From the NCBI RefSeq assembly GCF_029784155.1, contig NC_073693.1, positions 221,493,303-221,557,302 of the forward strand: a DNA stretch of 64,000 nt, read 5' to 3'. This DNA comes from Uranotaenia lowii (taxonomy: Eukaryota > Arthropoda > Insecta > Diptera > Culicidae). Each line of letters opens with the position of its first letter. The stretch's first letter is position 1. The position numbers were made by a program, and so were the translations under genes. Below are positions 35,101 through 43,540 of the stretch, in pieces. The notes beneath the pieces were generated by a model. That model saw only the letters and a program-made list of their open reading frames with translations. It had not been told where the DNA came from and did not search any database.

Positions 35101-35457
35101 TAGTTCTACGAAAGTTCTCCTGTTGGTTAGAGCTTAGCATTTGAACAACATCGCTTGCGATGTTTTGGAAATTACTTTGAGAGGTTCTTAGAATGAAAAA
35201 TTTGCTCAAGTGATATTTATGTCTGTTAACCTTGAAAGTATTGACTATTTTATAAACAATTTGATTAACATATTGCAACTCATTTTCAGGAAAACCAAGC
35301 CATTCGGAACTTGCTCAAGCGACGATTGTTATCAACGACGTCGGTACGGAAAGTTTGCTACAACGGAACGTCCAGAATATTCCAACCGAAGATTTCATCC
35401 TTGATCCCCAGTGCCATTTTGATCCTGCTGTCTCTGTTAATGTTCCGGAAAAACTAA
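10955..35457 (+). CDS. Lipocalin-like secreted protein, four coding exons
   Basis: Joining 10955-11104, 27853-27963, 28033-28449 and 35290-35457 gives 281 residues. All junctions are phase 0 with GT...AG introns (donors GTACGC, GTTAGT, GTAAGT). Residues 1-19 are a signal peptide (hydrophobic, ending NLLA). IMGLWYGSEV at 51-60 carries the lipocalin G-x-W motif at the start of the first strand. Cysteines at about 37, 76, 203 and 249 could form two disulfides. Asn-x-Ser/Thr sites lie at about 159 and 251. Residues about 95-140 are a polar Q/R-rich insertion. The last ~15 residues (PSAILILLSLLMF, then RKN) suggest a GPI-anchor signal or membrane anchor. Lipocalins bind small hydrophobic ligands; the ligand here is unknown. 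Introns of 16.7 kb and 6.8 kb hold most of the repeats between 11 and 35 kb. Confidence 0.85.
11105..11722. other. Start of intron 1, with a G/C-run palindrome
   Basis: No coding potential seen. At 11655-11695 a G-run, GGGTTTAAGGGTTTAAACCC core and a C-run of 11 form a hairpin-prone block. A TAGGGGAAAACTGTAC motif near 11467 resembles the end of the TAGGGGAGA elements found elsewhere in the window. Confidence 0.5.
11723..11954. repeat. Fold-back palindrome of about 232 bp
   Basis: The left arm begins CTGAATCAAAGCAATCGAAA at 11723 and the right arm ends with its reverse complement at 11954. The arms are about 100 bp, almost identical (single-base differences such as ATTCCAG versus ACCAG), with a loop of roughly 25 nt around 11825-11850. 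There is no coding frame beyond the palindrome itself. It looks like a fold-back MITE; no clear target duplication is visible. Confidence 0.85.
11955..15394. other. Intron 1 sequence, very AT-rich, no gene seen
   Basis: Roughly 3.4 kb of low-GC DNA with long A/T tracts. Short open stretches (13928-14110, 14282-14593) are Phe/Ile/Leu/Lys-rich and look like chance. From about 14700 to 15260 the sequence is less AT-rich with CCCGGGCA-like motifs and may be an old repeat, but no ends could be defined. Confidence 0.5.
15395..15865. mobile_element. CCCGAGCAGAC-ended MITE-like element, copy 1
   Basis: The left end is TA|CCCGAGCAGACTTTTATGG. The right end near 15865 (TTTTGCTCGAGC), reversed, resembles it with gaps. 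The interior holds many variants of AATGATACCTCATTTTGCTATC-like words in both orientations (CTTATTTTGCTATCA, GAGGTATCATTTTG, TTAATGATACCTCG). The same words recur at 20640-21214. Boundaries are approximate. Confidence 0.5.
15866..16766. other. Intron 1 sequence, no gene seen
   Basis: AT-rich DNA with scattered A-runs (a run of 11 A at about 16308) and no recognisable frame or repeat end. Confidence 0.5.
16767..18054. mobile_element. CAC-ended transposon with CACGTAGATTCTACG palindromes
   Basis: The left end is TA|CACGCAAAATAATTTG and the right end, reversed, is TA|CACCCAAATTAATTTG. The flanking TA is duplicated (16765-16766 and 18055-18056). Palindromic words of the type CACGTAGATTCTACG recur near both ends: CACGTAGGATCTACGTGAA at 16783-16801, CACGTAGATTCTACG at 16841-16855, and TTTACGTGAAATTC, CACGTAGAATCGATG and GAGTTTACGTGAATAA near 17930-18020. 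No transposase frame was found. A 78-bp-arm hairpin sits inside (17359-17533). It belongs to the same structural group as 29312-30291, 56353-57511 and 58880-59551. Confidence 0.7.
17359..17533. repeat. Perfect 78-bp inverted repeat (hairpin)
   Basis: The left arm at 17359-17436 (starting CTGTAAAATCAGTTGAGCGA) and the right arm at 17456-17533 are exact reverse complements, separated by a 19-nt loop. The block is less AT-rich than its surroundings. Perfect arms suggest recent formation or gene-conversion-type maintenance. It could be a fold-back insertion inside the CAC-ended element or part of it. Confidence 0.88.
18055..20639. other. Intron 1 sequence, no gene seen
   Basis: About 2.6 kb. The segment 18780-18990 is less AT-rich (around CGACTGACTGGGGCTGCATC) but has no clear coding frame. 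The 63- and 64-codon open stretches at 19111-19302 and 19740-19934 (minus) have no recognisable motif. The rest is AT-rich. Confidence 0.45.
20640..21214. mobile_element. CCCGAGCAGAC-ended MITE-like element, copy 2
   Basis: The right end is AAAGTCTGCTCGGG|TA (21201-21216), the reverse complement of the left end at 15395. The interior repeats words such as TTGATACCTTAATGATGC, ACCTTATTTTGCCAAC and CCTTAATGATGCCTCGTTTTG. The left boundary is uncertain. Confidence 0.5.
21215..22276. other. Intron 1 sequence, no gene seen
   Basis: Contains a G-run of about 14 at 21558-21571 and a TTCTCCCCTA motif (21305-21314) matching the right end of TAGGGGAGA elements, without a defined partner. Otherwise AT-rich and unassigned. 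Confidence 0.5.
22641..24349 (+). mobile_element. Helitron-like element, plus orientation
   Basis: It starts A|TCTAATATATAAAGATGAGT at 22641 and ends CCCGAGCATAGCCGGG (4-bp stem, 8-nt loop) followed by TAAAATCAGCTAG|T at 24349. TC at the 5' end, a hairpin close to the 3' end, CTAG at the 3' end, an A/T site and no target duplication are all Helitron features. A 122-codon open stretch at 22612-22980 covers the 5' region but resembles no known protein. It is probably non-autonomous. Confidence 0.65.
24480..25200. repeat. Divergent tandem array with ~150-bp period
   Basis: The word TTTTGTATGGGAGC or close variants recurs at about 24626, 24778, 24928 and 25069, giving spacings of 152, 150 and 141. 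Each unit also carries GTTTGAAAGTATTATAGAAA-like and CGGTTCAGTAGTTTCC-like segments. The array lies inside the Helitron-like element that ends at 25240. Confidence 0.8.
25241..25600. repeat. Second, partial copy of the same ~150-bp array
   Basis: After the proposed Helitron end, the sequence repeats the start of the array: AATAAATCATCTCATTATGA matches 24380-24400, and CGGCTACACACCAAATTTTACG plus TTTTGTATGGGAACCCCCCT follow. It stops near 25600. It is either a second truncated element or a local duplication. Confidence 0.65.
25601..27852. other. End of intron 1, AT-rich, no gene seen
   Basis: No repeat ends or coding motifs recognised. There is a G-rich patch at 27480-27505. The last bases (TTTCATTTTTTCAG) form the polypyrimidine tract and acceptor for exon 2 at 27853. 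Confidence 0.55.
27853..27963 (+). CDS. Lipocalin-like gene, exon 2 (G-x-W motif)
   Basis: The acceptor TTTTTTCAG precedes ATT ATG GGA CTA TGG, coding IMGLWYGSEV, then ITHIGNEDGEFIYDTCVVIH. Length is 37 codons and the donor is GTTAGT at 27964. The next intron is only 69 bp (27964-28032). A partner cysteine (residue ~76) is in this exon. Confidence 0.85.
28033..28449 (+). CDS. Lipocalin-like gene, exon 3 (barrel body)
   Basis: The acceptor is TTATATTTAG. The exon holds 139 codons, markedly GC-richer than the introns. It opens with a polar segment rich in Gln, Arg, Tyr and Pro, then LRLIWDEKSHTLEYILRYNS, PGFWISSGPQ, YVQFTGTVQVLKAINNQLVL and TFCQSLPGGQLFSVVLSRQ. The alternating hydrophobic pattern suits beta strands. 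The donor GTAAGT is at 28450. Confidence 0.87.
28673..28870 (+). mobile_element. tRNA-derived SINE
   Basis: TGGCGTAGAGG at 28682-28692 matches the RNA polymerase III A box (TRGYNNARNGG) and GATCGAATC at 28727-28735 matches the B box (GWTCRANNC), 45 nt apart. Between them GACTTCTAAGCC resembles the anticodon arm of tRNA-Arg(TCT). The 5' and 3' ends cannot pair into an acceptor stem, and unrelated sequence follows, so this is a SINE rather than a tRNA gene. The 3' end is approximate (an A-rich patch near 28885-28895 is possible). Confidence 0.7.
29312..30291. mobile_element. CAC-ended transposon with AAGGTAAATTTTACCTT palindromes
   Basis: Perfect 34-bp terminal inverted repeats start CACGGAAAATAATAAAAAGG at both ends. 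CT is present on each side (29310-29311 and 30292-30293), a likely 2-bp target duplication. About fifteen variants of the palindrome AAGGTAAANTTTACCTT or GAGGTGAAACTCACCTT fill 29328-29600 and 30100-30275. The middle (29633-29986) has open stretches on both strands with no recognisable domain. It is inserted within the 5' UTR region of the mariner at 29181-31407. Confidence 0.82.
30300..31187 (+). pseudogene. mariner D37E-type transposase, frameshifted
   Basis: A helix-turn-helix region is readable near 30330-30400, then NHIVWAFNRNPNASVWDMAK and KLHLSRSFVQKAKTKAGL. After frameshifts come MDDETYVKGDFKQIPDN (first catalytic Asp), QDTMNRQVYMKECLQNRLL, FWPDFASCHYSKDVLKWYAD (second Asp) and RPIEKYWAVMEQHLPKRP (Glu). 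An extra proline (NPPPNTPD rather than NPPNTP) makes the Asp-Glu spacing 38 instead of the 37 seen in the copy at 9674. There are several frameshifts and stops; inactive. Confidence 0.85.
31715..32780 (-). pseudogene. RTE-like non-LTR retrotransposon, 3' part (family 2), minus strand
   Basis: Minus-strand frames give DIVGRSSATVEETYRKLKRE (about 32755-32690), then, after a small insertion, SKTKYMLACETE-like residues, LYEHEMWISLEKDLRTLGVF, ERRVLRTIFRSVHKHGVW, and near the end GGQRARWLDQVEPDLANMGC. The FADD box is reduced (FA-DIVG). It is closely related to the plus-strand copy at 33000-35020. It is truncated at its 5' end near 32780 and has several frameshifts. The 334-bp element at 32329-32663 interrupts it. 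Confidence 0.8.
32329..32663. mobile_element. Small MITE with CACAGATGAACAGAT inverted ends
   Basis: The left CACAGATGAACAGATCTAC (32332-32350) and the right end, reversed, CACAGATGAACAGATGTAGAT (ending 32663) are inverted repeats. GTAT is present at 32325-32328 and 32664-32667, a possible 4-bp duplication. Removing the insert nearly restores the interrupted RTE frame (INT|SKTKYML). No coding content. Confidence 0.65.
33000..35020 (+). pseudogene. RTE-like non-LTR retrotransposon (family 2), plus strand
   Basis: The recognisable order is DDECRRVMNEENVARAA (about 33140), VDEVKEVICQLNSNKSAGKN (33540-33600), CLNRLIWDTEQLLEKWKEEI, FADYKH at the decayed FADD position (near 34200), and KYMLACETQIDRARLFSSN. 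The C-terminus is VVLYGHETWILLEKDLRTLG, RRMKHERSRLYGEPSIQKVA and TRRAGAQQARWLDQ (34600-34915). There are many stops and frameshifts. The 55-bp retroposon at 34481-34535 is inserted in it. The left end near 33000 is truncated. Confidence 0.8.
34481..34535 (+). mobile_element. Very short (55-bp) A-tailed retroposon insertion, copy 2
   Basis: The sequence is TTTTAGTCGCGAATGCCATA, ATGATGGTAAAACGACTATA, ATCGAAAC and a run of A. It is flanked by the direct repeat ACAAGCAAC at 34472-34480 and 34536-34544, and removing one repeat plus the insert restores the RTE sequence. It is near identical in length and sequence to 7953-8007. Confidence 0.78.
35290..35457 (+). CDS. Lipocalin-like gene, exon 4 (C-terminus, hydrophobic tail)
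   Basis: The acceptor CATTTTCAG precedes GAA AAC CAA GCC, giving ENQAIRNLLKRRLLSTTSVR and KVCYNGTSRIF, then a hydrophobic tail (PSAILILLSLLMF) and RKN before TAA at 35455-35457. The fourth cysteine and an N-glycosylation sequon (NGT) are here. The tail suits a GPI signal or single membrane span. Confidence 0.82.
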   Translation, partial: ENQAIRNLLKRRLLSTTSVRKVCYNGTSRIFQPKISSLIPSAILILLSLLMFRKN

Positions 35458-35730
35458 GTCACTGCTAAATCTGGCAACGGAAGAACAAATCATCCAGCAT
35501 CATTCCATCGAGATACCTTTTTTTTCAACGGCTAGCAACCAAATTCAACCTCATCAATGACTGTCTGTGTGTAATTTATTCATTGACGTTTAGACCTATT
35601 TGTGATTTTTTATCGGAAATCCCGTGAAAGATGTGTGTCCTATTTTTAAGGAACGTGATCACGTGTTTACGTGAAAACAACGTGTAGTCGCCATGAGTCA
35701 ATAAATTGTTTTCGCTTTTAATAAAAAATA
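35458..35730 (+). promoter_or_regulatory. 3' UTR and polyadenylation signals of the lipocalin-like gene
   Basis: Two AATAAA hexamers occur near 35701 and 35722, 245-265 nt after the stop codon. They would end the last exon around 35740. The sequence between shows no other gene. Confidence 0.55.
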
Positions 35731-35739
35731 TACCAAGAT

Positions 35740-38057
35740 TCTCCCCGTTGATCTAATTTGTGAGAGCAAATTTCGGCCCGCTGATGAAAGTTTGACAAAT
35801 TTCATTCTCACTTATGACACTACGTAATGTTCGCTTACCATAAATTTGTGTGATTCCTTGTAAAACAGTTTTAATAGCGCAAACAAACGTCTGACTATGA
35901 TGTGTGACCCGAGTGTCAACTAATTAATTGATGACATTATATTCATTACCCATTTGCCTTTGGTGAGAACCCACGTCGAGATGCCGTGACAAACTGGTAT
36001 AAGCCGGAGCGACTTTACAGTTTTGGATCTAGCTTCGCCCTAGGCAAACGTTACGAAAGACCCATGAATGCTAACATAAGAAAGGTTGAAAGTTTTTCTG
36101 AGTGAATTTTCAATAAAAACACAGTTTTTTGGGTTATCTCCCGATAAATTGAGATCCATTCCAAATCTTCTATCAATAAAATAATTTCAAAGAAATGAAG
36201 CAGCCCCCTTCGATCATCAGTGACTGCCATAATTGAGAAATTCTACGACAACCTAACTTAAACCAAGTATGGTGATAATGATGGTTAATCATCGTTCGCA
36301 CCACTGCAGTGTTGAGAGCAATTAAGACAACCGAAGGCAGGCTGATGGTGTGACGTCACTGGAGATTTACTCTTGATAGTGTAAGCTATATGAATGGTGG
36401 AAGACAACGTTGGTAAATTAGATTTTATAACGATTAAACGATCAATTACTGCTGCTGCCTTTCAGATGATTGAGTTGAACACTAGAAGGGGGGAAGCGAG
36501 GTTCAAAGAGCGTGGTTCAATTCGTTTTATGACATGTGACCTTTCCCTTCTGGGATGAGTTTCTCATCATGGAACTTGGAAGTAGCTCGATTCGAGAGGA
36601 TTTGGTACTCTGTCAACTATCAAAAACATCTTAACATTATTGAAAACGAAGATAAAATATACAAAAAAATAAAACAATATACATTGATTCAAAATTAGTT
36701 CACCTTTCTATGTTTTGAAAAAAATACTTTTGTCAAAAAAAATTCTTGAAATAAAACTGACAAATAAAAGTCATCTATTTTAAACGTTATCTTAAAAATG
36801 AGGAACCTGACAAAAGAAATATTAATTTATTTTCAAGAAATCCTATAAATTTGAATCATGAGATAAATAATACGATTCTACAACCTTAGATGAAGTACCG
36901 CATTAAGACGTGTATAAGACGCAGACTAGGATGCACCCTCAGTTTGGGCCTAAAAATGTGAGCAGCAAACTGCGTCCTATACACCGTTATATACAAGCAA
37001 ACTAAAACAGCTGATATTGTATAATTTCCATGCGAATTTGACCTAGCGGTGACGAAGATTAACTCTAGCATTGCATCAGAAATAGTTTTTACGGTAAAGT
37101 CCCCTCTTACTTCTTCGAAAACTTCGTTCTCTCGATCGTTTTTTTTGTTATCACTAAATGTGTTTATTTGCCAAGGGTTATTCTAGTATAGGAAAAAATA
37201 CAAATTATAATTAAAACTATGCTCAGGCACAGGTTAGGAATTATTACCTTTCTCTTTTTATGTATTTAGTATCCAGATGAGAAGTGAGGTGAAGATTTGA
37301 TGTGAATGGTTCACCAATTAGGATACACTAGGTTATGAAAATATTGGTTGGCTTGGGTCTCACGTCGTTGTAAATAAAAAATCTGGAAATACTTTTTTCA
37401 TTAAAACCTACCTTAAAAAAATTGCGCTAGTAGTTGTTATCAGTTGTGGAATGTGGAATGCATGTAAAGTTTAATCATTATATGTTTTCTAAAAATGTCG
37501 AGTAATGCTACATTACAACGATTAGATTTAATCAGATTATCCCTGTTCACAAGGTTATTGTCCTAACGAAGAACAGTTTTATTTAACGAACGAATAGAGG
37601 AGCAACATTAAGTATCATATCAAAAGAGGGAATTCGGGGTCTGTTCAGGATATTAGCTCACATTTTACGTTTTATTTTTGAATGTTTGACTTAAGCAAGT
37701 TTTGACTTATAGAAAATCACATCACCATGTTAACTTAGGATTAGGATCGTTTTTGGATTTCTCAAACCTTTGGATCTGAAATGCATGCTTCGTTTTGGTT
37801 CAAAACTCATCCATGATTTATTGCAAATTTTTATGATGTCGAATGCACAATGGTTCAGGACGGGAACTAAGCGGGACAAAATAAACAATGAAGAAACTGT
37901 AAGATTTAGACGCAGTCTTCAGCAAGAATGCTGAACTAATCATGAGCTTTTATAATAAGCTTATGCTTATGATACATACACAGCCAAGTCTTGTCAGCAA
38001 CCAGGTAACTAGTAAATGTACATTTTCTATTCATCCAAACTAGATCGACAAAAAAAG
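35740..38057. other. Intergenic sequence, no gene seen
   Basis: About 2.3 kb. A single perfect TGACGTCA (CRE palindrome) lies at 36351-36358. The segment 35950-36070 is less AT-rich but shows no frame. Nothing else could be supported. Confidence 0.5.
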
Positions 38058-38115
38058 ATATGAAATTCAACAAAGCGTCTGGGATCGATTGCTGAAATGC
38101 TGAAAGCCGACTTTG
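38058..38115 (+). pseudogene. Short remnant of RTE-like family 1
   Basis: ATGAAATTCAACAAAGCGTC followed by TGGGATCGATTGCTGAAATG and CTGAAAGCCGAC is a diverged copy of 605-663 (the MKSKKA...IPAEMLKAD block), with a short deletion. Nothing on either side continues it. Confidence 0.65.
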
Positions 38116-38753
38116 TACAATTTATATTTAACCAAACTATCAACGCTGAAATATTTTAAATTTTCCATACAACAATTTCAAATTGCCAAATCAAGCATGT
38201 TTAGTTAAAAAAAAAACTAGTTATATATAATTAAAACTTAATATTTAGGTACCACTTTTCAACAAACACAATCACCAAACTGAAAAACAGGAACATATCA
38301 TTAAAAAGTCCGAATCAGTATAGAGTTAAGTCCGGTTTACAGTTACTGTGAACTTGGAAGCGAACGTGAGCGTGAACTCTCCTCATTGAAAAAAATCTTC
38401 CGCAGTGAAATGTCACATCGGTCAAATCTTCAAAATTAGCAACAGGTTTGTTCAATAACAGATAAATTTGGTTTGGATCGGTAAATGACAGATCATTCAA
38501 CCAACGTTTAATCGATACTAGTCGAACTGGTGTTAGAATTTAAATTCAAATTTCCTAAAAATATACAAATAAACAAAAATAATTTTTGTTCTTCTTCAAA
38601 ACATATTCAGCTTTGAAAACGATTGTTAAAAAAATAATTCAAAAGTTATTATCTGTGAATACAATGAATTTAAATTATAAATTTTAATGCTCTCAAAAAA
38701 TATTTATCGATCAAGGAGTAACGAGCTTTAGCGATCTGTTTCTTTTGAAAAAC
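38116..38753. other. AT-rich spacer, no gene seen
   Basis: No coding frame or repeat end recognised between the RTE remnant and the hexanucleotide array. Confidence 0.5.
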
Positions 38754-39577
38754 TATGAATATGAATATGAATATGAATATGAATATGAATATGAATATGA
38801 ATATGAATATGAATATGAATATGAATATGAATATGAATATGAATATGAATATGAATATGAATATGAATATGAATATGAATATGAATATGAATATGAATAT
38901 GAATATGAATATGAATATGAATATGAATATGAATATGAATATGAATATGAATATGAATATGAATATGAATATGAATATGAATATGAATATGAATATGAAT
39001 ATGAATATGAATATGAATATGAATATGAATATGAATATGAATATGAATATGAATATGAATATGAATATGAATATGAATATGAATATGAATATGAATATGA
39101 ATATGAATATGAATATGAATATGAATATGAATATGAATATGAATATGAATATGAATATGAATATGAATATGAATATGAATATGAATATGAATATGAATAT
39201 GAATATGAATATGAATATGAATATGAATATGAATATGAATATGAATATGAATATGAATATGAATATGAATATGAATATGAATATGAATATGAATATGAAT
39301 ATGAATATGAATATGAATATGAATATGAATATGAATATGAATATGAATATGAATATGAATATGAATATGAATATGAATATGAATATGAAAATGAATATGA
39401 ATATGAATATGAATATGAATATGAATATGAATATGAATATGAATATGAATATGAATATGAATATGAATATGAATATGAATATGAATATGAATATGAATAT
39501 GAATATGAATATGAATATGAATATGAATATGAATATGAATATGAATATGAATATGAATATGAATATGAATATGAATA
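38754..39577. repeat. Pure hexanucleotide microsatellite (TATGAA)n, about 137 copies
   Basis: An uninterrupted array of ATGAAT/TATGAA spans 824 bp with a single base change (T to A) at 39390. Because the unit contains no stop codon in most frames, it generates long dipeptide open frames on both strands (Tyr-Glu, Asn-Met, His-Ile, Phe-Ile); these are artefacts. Length may be under-collapsed or collapsed in assembly. Confidence 0.98.
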
Positions 39578-42500
39578 ACTTCAACAAAATAGCCAATGTT
39601 TTCAAAATTACTTTTACTAAAATGAAACAATCGAAAAGTTTTTATAAAATTTCAATGTATCGGTTCACTTTTGTTCAACAATTTTGCTGCTTTTCAGTTC
39701 TTTTGAAAAACATTATTTTCCAAAAATCTCATGAAATTTTCATTTATTTCTATACTTTTTCTGAAGCACACATTTAAACTGATCTGAATCTATGTTTTTC
39801 ATTTCAATGGACTCTGGCCATTCGCATGGTGCTCGTTTACATTCATTCGTTGAGAAACTTTTTGAACAGGTACAATTAAATGATGCCCAAGCGGGTTTTA
39901 AAATTGAAAAAAAAGTATCGTATGCGTTTTATTTCAAACTCGTAATATTTTTAAGCCTTTAATTTCCTTCAAATGTGCTTTCAATTTAAAAACTTATTTT
40001 TATGGAGCAAAAAAAATCCTTCATCGGTGGAAAATTCCTTCAGAATGCACATTGCCACCCCTTGTGTTTCGTAGAAGGACTTAAAGAAAAAAAAAAATAC
40101 AGTAACGCTAATTTTTGCATGGGAAAGTAGAGCTTTTTCCGGATCATTTCCACCTAAAATTAAAACATTTGGGTCACCCCCCCCCCACACACAAAAAATT
40201 GTTTTTGAAAATTTCCTATTTAAAAAATATACATATATTTTAAGTGTTTTTTAATTTCCGAGGTGCTAACTCTCTTAATTCTTACTTTCAATATTTTTAA
40301 ATTGAACTGGTAGCTCAACAATTATATAAAAAACTTTGAAAAATTTTCAAAAATTTTTCGAACTAATTACAGAGCCAGTTATACGAAGAAAATTGCATAA
40401 AAATATCTTCTTATCCTAAAATTTAAAAATCACCTGACAAATCCTGTTAGCAGTCTTAGAGGGTAAAATTTCTGAAATTATTAAAATTATTTGAAATAAT
40501 TTTAATCCATTTGAATTCATAATCGTAAGATATTCTGGTAGTGGAAACACTGGACGGTATTATAATAAAAATGCTCAATGATTAAGAAAATCGCCATAAC
40601 TTTTTTGTGAGAACGCTAATCGTGAAGCGATCTTGAGTAGAAACATTTGTCTTAATTTAAGCTTTTTAAAAATTAAGAAAATCAAAATCCAAAAGAAACG
40701 ATCCGTTAAAAAATTTTTTTTGATGAGAATACAGTTTTTATACTTCTCCTAAGTCTAATATCTACAGCAGTCACTACACTACAGCATTTAATCTTGCTAA
40801 AAGTTTGCATGTCACTTTTATTTGATAAAGTGATCATTATAAGCCTGGAGTGTTGATTAAAATGTTTTATTTCTATTTTTAAGCTCAATTTTTGTAACCC
40901 TCCAGTACGCTGTGATTCTTCAATTTAATTCAAAAAAGCAAGCATTATTTTTGAGGTTAAATAATACTAGCTTCCACTGTTTTCAACCCACTATATTATT
41001 ATTATAATTTCTTAAATGCTTTGTTTTAAATTGAATTTTAAAGTTCTTAGAAATTTTCTTTAAAAAAAAGGATGAATCTAGTCTAAAGCAGCGATAAATT
41101 TGAAATTATTCAAAAAAAAAATGCATTTCTTTCTTTTGTCGATCTTGAATTTACAAAAACCAACAGTATTGTTTTTTTTGTAAACAGAAAATCAACAGTA
41201 TTGTTGGCAAAAGTGAATTGCAAATGATCGATGGCAAATTAGCCTGAAACGCGTTAGATTAATCAAGTTTTGTTCCTCCCACACTTATTTTAGTTATTTT
41301 ATTGATCACTGCAGTTCTTTTTTATTTTTTAAATTATAAAAAAAAATCACATTTTCTACAATTTAATACCAGTTGTGGTAAAAACCTCTAGAAATCATTT
41401 AATTGAATTAACCATTGAAATCCATGAAAACTAAAAAAAAAACTAAGATGCTAAAGATGCGGTCTGAATCCGTCGATGAAATTTCAACTTCTCCAGAAAA
41501 AAAACTAGTTTTTTATCTTCAATTCATTGACTCAATTAAATTCTTACGCAAAAATGAAGTTCAGATGATTGATAGAAAATTTAATCACTTTCGATGAGAA
41601 AATAGAAATTGATGTTATGTAGCCGAAGATGTACGGATTTCATTGCAATTACTTTTACTTTTAACTAAATTTTATATTTTAAATTCTATTGAAAATTGGT
41701 CTGCTGGGATTTGTTCAAATTTTAATCTGAGGTAAAAGAAATTGAAAAATACCATAAACGAATGGTTTCATAAAATTTTTTTTTTCCTGAAATGCATATT
41801 CAAATGCATCTGAGCATACGAATATTGTGGGATTAATTCAAAGAACAAGTTTAAAAAAAACATTTTTTTTATATTTCATTGGAAACTAATCAAAGGATGT
41901 TGGACTGTTGTTATTCATGTATCTTTAAATTTCATTAAACCAAAATTAGTTTTTCAAAATATATACATATATACATATGAATGTAAATTTCAGCTACATT
42001 TTGGTAACACCAATTACAACAAGGATATTCCAATTATAAAAATTCAAATAAAATTTTTATATAATTTTTTTTTCAATTCAAATCACTTATCTTTCTAGGA
42101 GTTGAATTTTTTTTATGTTTCGGAATGACAAAAATTTGAGTTAAAATAAAAAAAATAAATTTTTAAAGAAAATCATTGCAATTCCATGGCACTGGTATAA
42201 TTTTTCAGATTGAAAATTTATAAATGTAGACTTAAATCTTCAAAAGAACAAATCGTATGGGGACTCACCTACCAAATATTTTATTTTAAATGGATGACTC
42301 AGAAAAGGCTAAATTTTCAATTTTTGAAAAAATAGAGCAGAGCTTCTGTTTTTGAACATGGAATTTATAATCACCACTCTTATTCGTTCGCTCAGTGCGT
42401 TTACACTTCTAGCGGAATGGCAGTGAACGCAGAAAAAAATATTCCGCTGTGAAAATCGGGGGAATTGAAATAGAACCAATTTTAAAGGGATTTGAAGAAG

Positions 42501-42639
42501 GAAATCAGTTCAAAAATAATTTTTCAACCATTCCGCATCTATTCCACCTAGTTTCGTTACCATGAAGTGCAGTATAGTCGAGTTTTTGAAGAATAGATAC
42601 ATTTCCATTTCCACGTTCACAAGAGGTGTAAATGCACCT
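39578..42639. other. Intergenic AT-rich sequence, no gene seen
   Basis: About 3 kb with long A/T runs. A C-run lies at 40175-40187. The open stretch at 41415-41597 is Lys-rich and not recognisable. No repeat ends found. Confidence 0.5.
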
Positions 42640-42795
42640 TTAATTTCGAGCTGTCAGCGAACCTCAACGGAGTCATGGGCGCGTATCGAGCACAACTATC
42701 CTTGCTTTCCGAGGGGAACCAGTTACAAGGAATCCTAACATCCACCGAAATAGAAGCGAACTACGCACTAGTTGCTACCCCGATTTTGTGAGCGA
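42640..42795 (+). other. Candidate terminal coding exon or gene fragment
   Basis: A GC-richer block reads NLNGVMGAYRAQLSLLSEGN, then QLQGILTSTEIEANYALVAT and PIL before TGA at 42789-42791. A possible splice acceptor (CTTTAATTTCGAGCTGTCAG) ends near 42659. Codon use is unlike the surrounding AT-rich DNA. I do not recognise the protein; it could be the last exon of an unseen gene, a retrocopy fragment or chance. Confidence 0.3.
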
Positions 42796-42805
42796 CATAG
42801 AACAG

Positions 42806-42900
42806 TAGGGGAAGAGGGGGCATAATGCCCACGTTAAGAAAAAAGCCTTGTTTTAGAGTACATTTGAAAAGATTAACTATAATTTTCGACTGTGTTTGGA
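42806..42900. mobile_element. Left-end fragment of a TAGGGGAGA-type element
   Basis: TAGGGGAAGAGGGGGCATAA followed by TGCCCACGTTAAGAAAAAAG resembles the left end of the element at 56190 (TAGGGGAGATAAGGGCATAA, TGGCCACCTTAAGGAAAACG). No right end was identified. Confidence 0.5.
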
Positions 42901-43041
42901 AGTTTGGTTTATTTTTTGTCTAAATCTGATAGTTTGATGCAAATTGACGAAACATAGATTTGATGCTGAATTTAAATAAAAAAAAAACGGCTTCAAATTC
43001 AAAAATACTAATGTTTTCAAATAGTCAACGCTATTTCTCTT

Positions 43042-43540
43042 GTTTCAAGTCATAGATGGCAGCACTATCTTGCAATTTAACCGAATTGATGCTCATTTTC
43101 GAATATCTGGGGTTCATTCAGGTGTGCTGGATGATTTTGGTCAAGAAATAAGTACTTGGTACCGTGTGATCGCCTTAGAAATTCTAAGATCACAATATCA
43201 GAAAATAAGAATTTCATCAGGACCCATAAAAGTGAATTTCTTGGACTGGATTTTGTACTTTCCGATGGAGCTTGATGAACCAGATAACTAGCAGTATTAT
43301 TGGTATGATTTGAAATTAAATCAGAAGTTGAGATGAGCAGGAATTTTGGTGGTGTTATATTCTTGTGCTGGTGTTTTTTTTTTTGCAAATCCGGACAAGA
43401 TTTCTGAAACTCCAACAAAACTGTGTTGGAAAACTACCTTGAAATGATGAATATGGGCCTAAATAAACCTGAAAAATCAATATTGAGACATAATTGGGTT
43501 TTAACGGCAAGATAGTGCTGCCATCTATGACTTGAAACTG
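43042..43540. mobile_element. 499-bp MITE with perfect 32-bp terminal inverted repeats
   Basis: GTTTCAAGTCATAGATGGCA followed by GCACTATCTTGC (43042-43073) is exactly repeated in reverse complement at 43509-43540. An open stretch of 83 codons (43040-43291) covers the left half but has no recognisable domain. No clear target-site duplication is seen. Confidence 0.8.

Noticed and set aside
38670..39777. Open frames of 277-340 codons on both strands over the hexanucleotide array
   Set aside because: They are dipeptide repeats produced by a 6-bp unit without stop codons; there is no unique domain.
43042..43291. Small host gene (83 codons)
   Set aside because: It starts inside the perfect inverted repeat of a MITE and lacks a known domain.
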